Assembly: GCA_001820655.1 (NCBI GenBank)
Contig: MHQM01000003.1
Coordinates: forward strand, 1-7,517
DNA length: 7,517 bases
DNA from: Candidatus Sungbacteria bacterium RIFCSPHIGHO2_02_FULL_52_23
GTDB taxonomy: Bacteria; Patescibacteriota; Minisyncoccia; Sungbacterales; HO2-52-23
Reading direction: 5' to 3'
The notes beneath the pieces are model-generated. The model ran no database searches and had not been told where the DNA came from. It worked only from the letters and a program-made list of their open reading frames with translations. The stretch's first letter is position 1. The number at the start of each line of letters is the position of its first letter. Positions 1 through 3,738 of the stretch are shown here, one piece after another. The translations under genes and the position numbers were made by a program.

Positions 1-321
1 AAGAATTTTTACAGCAAGGTATATGATGCGGTAAGACAGATTCCGCGGGGACGGGTGGCGACCTATCAGCAAGTCGCTATCGCCGTGTCTACGCCTCGTG
101 CGGCACAGGCGGTGGGATGGGCATTGCGCGCGCTTCCCACAGGATCCGACGTGCCGTGGCAGAGAGTGATCAATTCTCGCGGCATGATTTCCATCCGCAA
201 TCTTCGTGCGCCGAAGTCACTGCAGGCGCGGCTCCTGCGCGAAGAAGGTGTAGTCGTGAGCGTTGAGGAAGGAAACTACGTCGTTGATTTGGACGAGTAC
301 CTCTGGCATCCGTACAAGTAA
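1..321 (+). CDS. Alkyltransferase-like (Atl) DNA-repair protein, 5'-truncated
   Basis: The frame is open from base 1 and reads KNFYSKVYDAVRQIPRGRVA at once, so the true start lies just left of the window; a GTG at 55 is internal to the fold. The product matches the DNA-binding domain of the O6-alkylguanine-DNA alkyltransferase (MGMT/Ogt) family: the RGRVATYQQVA recognition helix with its conserved Tyr (residue 22 of the visible part), then PRAAQAVG, then PWQRVIN. The active-site PCHRV cysteine is replaced by Trp (residue 53), which defines Atl proteins. By family knowledge these cannot remove the alkyl group; they bind O6-alkylguanine lesions, flip the base and hand the site to nucleotide excision repair. 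The position equivalent to the arginine finger of MGMT (AARAVG) is Gln36 here, which is unusual. At about 106 visible residues it is close to full length. The tRNA gene follows 34 bp later. Confidence 0.88.
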   Translation, partial: KNFYSKVYDAVRQIPRGRVATYQQVAIAVSTPRAAQAVGWALRALPTGSDVPWQRVINSRGMISIRNLRAPKSLQARLLREEGVVVSVEEGNYVVDLDEYLWHPYK

Positions 322-355
322 GGACGCATAGTAAAGTGCTCTGATAGACATTCAA

Positions 356-429
356 GGGCCCATAGTTAAGTGGTATAACGGCGCATTCGCATTGCGCAGG
401 CGGGAGTCCGATTCTCCCTGGGTCCACCA
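356..429 (+). tRNA. tRNA-Ala (anticodon CGC), CCA encoded
   Basis: A full cloverleaf can be drawn by hand. The 7-bp acceptor stem is 356-362 with 419-425 and contains the G3:U70 wobble (358/423), the main identity element of alanine tRNAs. The D stem is 365-368 with 376-379, with GG at 372-373 in the loop. The anticodon stem is 381-385 with 393-397 and the anticodon CGC is at 388-390, reading GCG. The T stem is 402-406 with 414-418. Discriminator A426 is followed by an encoded CCA. U8-A14 and G15-C48 tertiary partners are present. One oddity is C at position 55 of the T loop (base 408), where nearly all elongator tRNAs have U/pseudouridine. Anticodon and G3:U70 agree, so the Ala assignment is firm. 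Confidence 0.95.
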
Positions 430-456
430 AATTTGATTTGTCGAAGAAGTTGCCTC

Positions 457-490
457 GGGGCTTCTTGCCTGCCGGTAGGCACGGCGCCCC
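457..490. repeat. Nested hairpin in the tRNA-hicB spacer
   Basis: GGGGC (457-461) pairs with GCCCC (486-490) and encloses a second hairpin, TGCCT (466-470) with AGGCA (477-481) around GCCGGT. The inner palindrome resembles short TGCCTGCCGGCAGGCA-type repeats I associate from memory with Parcubacteria genomes; that is an impression and could not be tested here. An alternative pairing of GAAG (446-449 region) with CTTC (461-464) competes with it. No ORF with plausible coding content covers this spacer (430-590). It may be a dispersed palindromic repeat or part of the tRNA 3' trailer. Confidence 0.45.
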
Positions 491-539
491 TCGGCATTGG
501 TTTCCGCCAAGAAATTCCAGGGGGTTTTGAATTCCCGCG

Positions 540-559
540 AAGGCGGCGTATCGCCTTTT
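540..559 (+). terminator. Possible weak intrinsic terminator before hicB
   Basis: AAGGCG (540-545) pairs with CGCCTT (552-557) around a 6-base loop, and the 3' arm runs into TTTT (556-559). This could end transcription coming from the tRNA before the hicB promoter. The stem is short and the U tract overlaps the stem, so support is modest. It also overlaps the position where a -35 element of the hicB promoter would lie. Confidence 0.3.
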
Positions 560-573
560 CTCTATGCTCCATG

Positions 574-584
574 TGTGCTATCAT
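574..584 (+). promoter_or_regulatory. Extended -10 promoter for hicBA, leaderless-type
   Basis: TGTGCTATCAT contains an extended -10 (TGnTATCAT, hexamer at 579-584). Only 6 bases separate the hexamer from the ATG at 591, so initiation at the usual distance would fall on or next to the A of the start codon, giving a leaderless mRNA. No convincing -35 is seen at 555-561 (TTTTCT at best), consistent with an extended -10 promoter. The identical 11-mer lies at the same distance before tsaD on the other strand, which strengthens the call. Confidence 0.6.
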
Positions 585-590
585 AGAGTT

Positions 591-938
591 ATGAAAAAGG
601 AACTCCTCAAATACCGTTTGTTACTGCCCTCACAGATTGAGGTGCAGATTCATCGTGCGCAGGAGGGCGGTTTTTGGGCTAAAGTAAAGACATTTCCCGG
701 GGTTGTTGCCCAAGGCGAGGATATTTTGGATCTGATTGAGATGGTCAATGTTGCAATTATGGACTACGTAGAAGTGCCTACACGGTTAAGAAAGTATCTT
801 GCGCGGTATGAACCACAGCTGACACGGAGCGACTTCAAAAAAATTATTGAGGATTACCGACACAAAGAGCTCGAGGAAGTGGTCACAAAAGTCATCCAAG
901 GACGTACGGTGATGACGTTTAGTCAGGTTGCCGTGTGA
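591..938 (+). CDS. hicB: HicB-family antitoxin
   Basis: This 115-residue protein has the HicB partial RNase H-like fold: YRLLLPSQIEVQIHRAQ, then GGFWAKVKTFPGVVAQGED (residues 26-44) and a following helix DLIEMVNVAI. It corresponds to the family pattern in which GGYWAxxPxLPGCxxQGxT is followed by a helix. The antitoxin binds and blocks the HicA mRNA interferase, and HicB proteins often repress their own operon. The last 35 residues are helical and charged; I see no clear ribbon-helix-helix or HTH motif, so DNA binding is uncertain. I chose ATG 591 rather than the in-frame ATG 564, because 564 lies upstream of the -10 box and would not be in a transcript starting near 590. hicA starts one base after the stop codon. 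The antitoxin-first order is the less common arrangement for hic loci. Confidence 0.8.
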   Translation: MKKELLKYRLLLPSQIEVQIHRAQEGGFWAKVKTFPGVVAQGEDILDLIEMVNVAIMDYVEVPTRLRKYLARYEPQLTRSDFKKIIEDYRHKELEEVVTKVIQGRTVMTFSQVAV

Positions 939-939
939 T

Positions 940-1188
940 ATGGACTATCCGTCTCTTACTAACTGCTCCGGTAGGTATATCGTAAAAGCCCTCGTGCGAC
1001 TCGGGGGCTTTGAAATTAAGAAAGGTTCAAAACACTTTTGGAAAGTGTGCCATATAGAGACGAATAAGTGTTTTACGTTACCGAACAGGAAACCCTTGAA
1101 GAAAGGTTTGGTCTGGAGCCTGGTACGAGATTTCTTGCAGCCTGCGGGATACTCTGAAGGAGAGATATTCAAAGAGTTATGGTGTTAA
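940..1188 (+). CDS. hicA: HicA-like mRNA interferase toxin
   Basis: This 82-residue protein resembles HicA toxins: an N-terminal helix IVKALVRLGGFEIKKGSKHF, a strand region with FTLPNRKPLKKG, and the helix LVWSLVRDFLQPAGYSEGEIF matching the family pattern xxLKxGTLxxILxxAGIxxxEF. HicA has a double-stranded RNA-binding-like fold and cleaves mRNA using a conserved His in a GSH motif. Here the motif reads G29-S30-K31-H32, so the His is shifted by one, which may be a lineage variant or may weaken catalysis. ATG 940 is preferred over TTG 928: it starts one base after the hicB stop, fitting translational coupling. Only a weak AGG (925-927) precedes it. The insert LQP within the last helix pair is slightly longer than usual. 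Assignment rests on motifs plus the hicB neighbour. Confidence 0.72.
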   Translation: MDYPSLTNCSGRYIVKALVRLGGFEIKKGSKHFWKVCHIETNKCFTLPNRKPLKKGLVWSLVRDFLQPAGYSEGEIFKELWC

Positions 1189-1203
1189 GGTAAGCTTTGC
1201 TCC

Positions 1204-1743
1204 ATGGAGGAACATCATCACAGCGACGAATATCTTGATCTTGTAGATGAAGACGATCAGGTGATCGGGCGTAAACTTCGCTCCGAGATTTATGCGGAGG
1301 GCCTGTCCAATTTTCGCGTGATTAATGCGTTTATTGTGAATACAAAGGGAGAGCTTTGGATTCCGCGCCGCGCGCTGACAAAGCGCATCTATCCCCTCTG
1401 TCTTGATATGAGTGTCGGCGGCCACGTGGAGTCGGGCGAGATATATGATCAGGCATTTGCGCGCGAGACAAAGGAGGAAGTGAATCTTGAGATCGCGAAA
1501 GTCCCCTGGCGCTTTTTGGACAAACTTACGCCCCGACAAGACAAAGTGTCCGCATACATGCATGTGTATGAGATACAATGGAATGCGACGCCGCTCTATA
1601 GTCTGGATGATTTTGTAGAGGACTTCTGGCTTACGCCACGCGCGCTTTTAGATCGCATTGCGGCAGGAGACCGCGCCAAAAGCGATCTACCGAAGCTCGT
1701 GAAGAGATTCTATCTTGAGAAGAAATCCGCGTCCTCTCTATAG
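1204..1743 (+). CDS. Nudix hydrolase (IPP-isomerase-like/YfcD-like)
   Basis: This 179-residue protein has the order typical of YfcD/IDI-like Nudix enzymes: an N-terminal EYLDLVDEDDQVIGRKLRSE strand segment, then NAFIVNTKGELWIPRRA, then the Nudix box. The box starts at G73 (GHVESGE), with R87-E88 and the metal-binding E91-E92; its usual final Gly is Asn94. Nudix enzymes hydrolyse nucleoside diphosphates linked to another moiety, using Mg2+ bound by the box glutamates; the substrate cannot be told from sequence. It begins 15 bp after hicA and probably shares the hicBA transcript, which may make it a passenger of the toxin-antitoxin promoter. There is no strong ribosome-binding site before ATG 1204, though GGAGG overlaps codons 1-3. 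The TAG stop overlaps the first bases of the 159-bp inverted repeat. Confidence 0.85.
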   Translation: MEEHHHSDEYLDLVDEDDQVIGRKLRSEIYAEGLSNFRVINAFIVNTKGELWIPRRALTKRIYPLCLDMSVGGHVESGEIYDQAFARETKEEVNLEIAKVPWRFLDKLTPRQDKVSAYMHVYEIQWNATPLYSLDDFVEDFWLTPRALLDRIAAGDRAKSDLPKLVKRFYLEKKSASSL

Positions 1744-1900
1744 ACCTACTGATTAAATAGTTTCGTTACGAGATGTTCAGATTTCGTGCGAGACGAAGCA
1801 AAAATTATTCAGCATATACGGTGTATATGTTGAATAATTTTTGCAAAGTCGTAGCCGAAATCTGGACATCGGAGTAGAATAATATTTAATCAGTAGGTCT
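1742..1900. repeat. 159-bp symmetrical inverted repeat filling an intergenic gap
   Basis: The element is symmetric about base 1821. The outer arms AGACCTACTGATTAAATA (1742-1759) and 1883-1900 are perfect 18-bp inverted repeats. After a 12-base unpaired segment on each side, 1772-1786 pairs with 1856-1870 (14 of 15, plus one G:U). After 11 more mostly unpaired bases on each side, 1798-1820 pairs with 1822-1844, broken only by one G:U and the tip. The two unpaired segments have equal lengths on both arms, so the register is kept. It starts inside the Nudix stop codon and ends 1 bp before the next ATG. It contains no ORF of note. No clear target-site duplication flanks it. It could be a MITE-like palindromic element, a folded regulatory RNA, or a degenerate terminator; the U tract expected of a terminator is absent. 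Confidence 0.85.
1863..1890 (+). promoter_or_regulatory. Possible promoter inside the inverted repeat
   Basis: TGGACA (1863-1868) and TTTAAT (1885-1890) are separated by 16 bases and would start transcription a few bases before ATG 1902. Both hexamers are imperfect and lie in the right arm of the inverted repeat, so the match may reflect AT-richness alone. Confidence 0.25.
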
Positions 1901-1901
1901 T

Positions 1902-2333
1902 ATGAAAAGATTTTTTATCGTATCAGTTTTGATAGCCGGTGCTATGAGCCTCGGCTGGCGCTATGCGCCGGGCGGCATGCGTGAAAAACTGCTCGGATTT
2001 GCAGATTTGGCAAACGTCAACTCTGTCTCTGGTATTCTGCGAAACGTGGTGAGACCCGAAGACCCTGTCATCCGGCGCCAAGCCGCGATAGAAGCGCTGA
2101 AGGAGAAAATGGGTGCGATACAGGAACGGCTTGAGACTATTGGGAATCCCGGGACTTCGGAAGCCGCGACTGCTTTTCTGGGAGATATCAAGAAAGCTAC
2201 TGATGAGGCGACAGAGATCATCATCCAGCTTGAGGAAGCGAATGATGAGCAGTCTTTGGGAGGGCGCGTAGCGGCACGAGTGGTTGATGCTGTGCTTCCG
2301 TCGCCTCCGAGTCCTCAATGCGTTGAGCAGTGA
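1902..2333 (+). CDS. Small membrane-anchored or exported coiled-coil protein, unknown function
   Basis: I do not recognise a named family. The N-terminus MKRFFIVSVLIAGAMSLGW is a positively charged start plus one hydrophobic segment, a signal peptide or membrane anchor without a lipobox. Residues 55-115 are heptad-like and charged (EALKEKMGAIQERLETI, then DIKKATDEATEIIIQLEEAND), predicting a helical hairpin or coiled coil broken at GNPGTSE. A second amphipathic stretch (GGRVAARVVDAVL) and a Pro-rich tail PSPPSPQC follow. The overall plan (short anchor, helical hairpin, under 160 residues) is common among conserved hypothetical CPR proteins. It is flanked by the 159-bp inverted repeat upstream and the 42-bp palindrome downstream, so it may be a single-gene transcription unit. 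Function is open; an envelope or structural role is a guess from topology only. Confidence 0.72.
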   Translation: MKRFFIVSVLIAGAMSLGWRYAPGGMREKLLGFADLANVNSVSGILRNVVRPEDPVIRRQAAIEALKEKMGAIQERLETIGNPGTSEAATAFLGDIKKATDEATEIIIQLEEANDEQSLGGRVAARVVDAVLPSPPSPQCVEQ

Positions 2334-2342
2334 AGACTTTGG

Positions 2343-2384
2343 ACAAATATAAACCGCGGGCATATGCCCGCGGTTTATATTTGT
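2343..2384. terminator. Bidirectional intrinsic terminator (42-bp perfect palindrome)
   Basis: Bases 2343-2384 are a perfect palindrome centred on CATATG, with a GC-rich core (AAACCGCGGGC and its complement) flanked by T-rich arms (TTTATATTTGT) on both strands. It sits 9 bp after the stop of the + strand coiled-coil gene and 5 bp after the end of hsp20 on the - strand, exactly where a shared terminator for convergent units is expected. The U-rich part is interrupted by A, so on each strand it is slightly weaker than a textbook terminator. Confidence 0.85.
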
Positions 2385-2389
2385 AATGA

Positions 2390-2932
2390 TCAGACAGACT
2401 TTACTTTGAGTTTCTGTACGACGCCGCGGCGTTTCTTGGGCAAGCGTATCGTCAGAAGTCCGTGTTTGAGGGATGCTTCGGCCATATCGTCTTCAATTTC
2501 TTCCGGCAGGATGACCGACCGACTAAAAGTACCCCAGAAAAGCTCTTTGTAATAATAGTTTTCTTCTTTCACTTCTTCATGAGCTTCGCGCTTGCCGCGG
2601 ATCGTAACCGAGTCGCTGGTGATGGAGACGTCCAAGTCCTCCGGTTTGACGCCTGCGACGGTGGACTGGATCACGATCGCGTCTCCTTTGTCGTAAATGT
2701 CCACGGTAAGCTCTCCCTCCTCCTCCACGGGCTCGGGAGCAGGTTCCGGACGGCGCGCAGGACGCTCCTCGCTCTCAACTTTTAGGTGTGTGGGGCGGCT
2801 TTCTCCCTCATGGCGAGCATGAGGACTTGGGGGCTCTTTATGCGGCGGCTCGCGGCGCATGGATGCTGACGCGCGGTCATCATCTTCGGGTCGGGGTCGC
2901 GCGCCGGTAAGCTTTTCAAAAAAAGTACTCAT
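2390..2932 (-). CDS. Hsp20 small heat-shock protein with long disordered N-terminus
   Basis: This 180-residue protein ends in an alpha-crystallin domain (about residues 74-166): ELTVDIYDKGDAIVIQSTVA, then GVKPEDLDVSITSDSVTIRG, then KELFWGTFSRSVILPEEI, then the signature A153-SLKHG-LLTIRLPK. Small heat-shock proteins are ATP-independent holdases that bind unfolding proteins in the cytoplasm. Residues 1-72 are rich in Pro, Glu, Arg and His with no hydrophobic core, longer and more charged than the usual N-terminal arm, so client binding or oligomer size may differ. The tail VQKLKV may serve as a loose version of the C-terminal IxI oligomer motif. Its ATG overlaps the TGA of the upstream protease gene by ATGA, so translation is probably coupled. 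There is no Shine-Dalgarno site before the start. The 42-bp palindrome follows the stop. Confidence 0.93.
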   Translation of the reverse strand: MSTFFEKLTGARPRPEDDDRASASMRREPPHKEPPSPHARHEGESRPTHLKVESEERPARRPEPAPEPVEEEGELTVDIYDKGDAIVIQSTVAGVKPEDLDVSITSDSVTIRGKREAHEEVKEENYYYKELFWGTFSRSVILPEEIEDDMAEASLKHGLLTIRLPKKRRGVVQKLKVKSV

Positions 2933-3645
2933 TTTGATTTTTTCTTTAGTCGCTCAAAATCTATTAAAACCATCATTGACATGACGCCGAGCAGAAGAAT
3001 GAGATACCATGTTCCCTGCGCGACATCCTCTCGTATCAGTATAAGGGTATTGAAAAGCGCATGCAAGACCGATGCCGCCACAATGCCAAGCGCTATGAAA
3101 TGCCGGCGGTGCGGATGAAACCATGCGCGCGAAAGAAAGAAGCCGACAATGCCCGAGGAGAGCGCGTGGAGAAGATTTGCGCCCAAAAAGCGATTGACGG
3201 TCACCGCTATGCCCGCGGGGACGCTTGTATGGAGTATCGGGAGGAGAAAAAGCGCATTTTCAAGCGCCGCAAAGCCGAGAGCCGCCGTCATCATGTAGAT
3301 CATGGCGTCCACCGGCTCGTCAAATTCGCCGCGTTTCTCAATGAGAAACTTTACCGGCAGGTATTTTACGTATTCTTCAATGAGCGCGATCACAAGAAAT
3401 GCCATCAGCGCCATAGGTATGGCGCGTCCGTCAAAGATCAGGAGGCCGCTCTGGCCCAGGATCGCGATTTCCGCCACCACCGCGATCACGGCCGCGGCCA
3501 TGCCGCCGATGAAAGTGGCAAGGAGCAGGCGTTTTGGTTCGGGATGCCGGTCTTCTCGCAGATAAAACAACAGCCACAGCACGGGCGGCAGAAATGCTAA
3601 AAGCAGATATCCTGTATTTGCGCCGATGATTGCGGCAAGAGCCAT
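2929..3645 (-). CDS. PrsW-family intramembrane metalloprotease
   Basis: This 238-residue protein is nearly all membrane: hydrophobic segments at about 12-28, 40-64, 77-93, 113-136, 154-172, 182-202 and 212-229. It carries the PrsW/CPBP-like signature in order: DRHPEP after the first helix, E90-E91-Y-V-K94, FAALENALF (E129, N130), LLHALSSGIVG (H160) and LHALFN (H195). The glutamates and histidines are the presumed zinc ligands and catalytic residues. In Bacillus, PrsW cuts an anti-sigma factor during stress signalling; the substrate here is unknown, and no anti-sigma gene is in the window. It overlaps hsp20 by 4 bases and follows valS after 91 bp of repeat-filled spacer, so it probably belongs to a tsaD-valS-prsW-hsp20 run. 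ATG 3645 fits the start of the first membrane segment; no clear ribosome-binding site precedes it. Confidence 0.9.
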   Translation of the reverse strand: MALAAIIGANTGYLLLAFLPPVLWLLFYLREDRHPEPKRLLLATFIGGMAAAVIAVVAEIAILGQSGLLIFDGRAIPMALMAFLVIALIEEYVKYLPVKFLIEKRGEFDEPVDAMIYMMTAALGFAALENALFLLPILHTSVPAGIAVTVNRFLGANLLHALSSGIVGFFLSRAWFHPHRRHFIALGIVAASVLHALFNTLILIREDVAQGTWYLILLLGVMSMMVLIDFERLKKKSK

Positions 3646-3652
3646 AGCGCTG

Positions 3653-3738
3653 GAATTACGAAGTATGAATCATGAATAATGAAGAGATGGTTGACCATGT
3701 AATCCGTTCCATAATTCCTGATTCGTTATTCCTAATTC
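3653..3738. repeat. Inverted pair of degenerate heptanucleotide repeats between valS and prsW
   Basis: The left arm on the + strand reads GAATTAC, GAAGTAT, GAATCAT, GAATAAT, GAAGAGA (3653-3687). The right arm read on the - strand from 3738 gives GAATTAG, GAATAAC, GAATCAG, GAATTAT (to 3711). The first 28 bases of the arms match at 22 positions, so the transcript could form a long imperfect hairpin; a small ATGGT-TG-ACCAT hairpin (3687-3698) lies between. The right end contributes two bases of the valS TGA stop codon (3737-3739), and the left end stops 7 bp before the prsW ATG. It fills most of the 91-bp spacer. The same heptad family is found in valS and tsaD. Confidence 0.8.

Noticed and set aside
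170..584. Minus-strand ORFs over the Atl gene, tRNA and hicB leader
   Set aside because: They run antisense through a clear tRNA and a recognised gene, with compositions that match no protein family; they are shadows.
564..590. Upstream ATG giving a longer HicB
   Set aside because: It lies before the -10 box, so it would not be transcribed from the identified promoter; the added residues MLHVCYHRV match nothing in HicB.
928..939. TTG start for HicA overlapping hicB
   Set aside because: ATG 940 is a better start codon, one base after the hicB stop, and the extra four residues add nothing to the HicA fold.
1798..1844. Central hairpin of the 159-bp element as an intrinsic terminator
   Set aside because: The stem is AT-rich and is followed by AAAGTC rather than a U tract on either strand, so a plain terminator call is not supported.
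1868..1876. Shared 9-mer (TCTACTCCG on one strand) between the 159-bp element and the tsaD palindrome
   Set aside because: The match does not extend and falls in an unpaired segment of the element, so it is best taken as chance.
1742..1900. Insertion sequence or phage attachment site
   Set aside because: There is no transposase or integrase gene and no clear target duplication; the TA and TAT next to the ends do not form a matching pair.
3061..3600. Long + strand ORF of 179 residues opposite the protease gene
   Set aside because: It is antisense to a PrsW protein with all motifs in place; its Arg/His/Lys-rich content is the expected complement of a GC-rich membrane gene.
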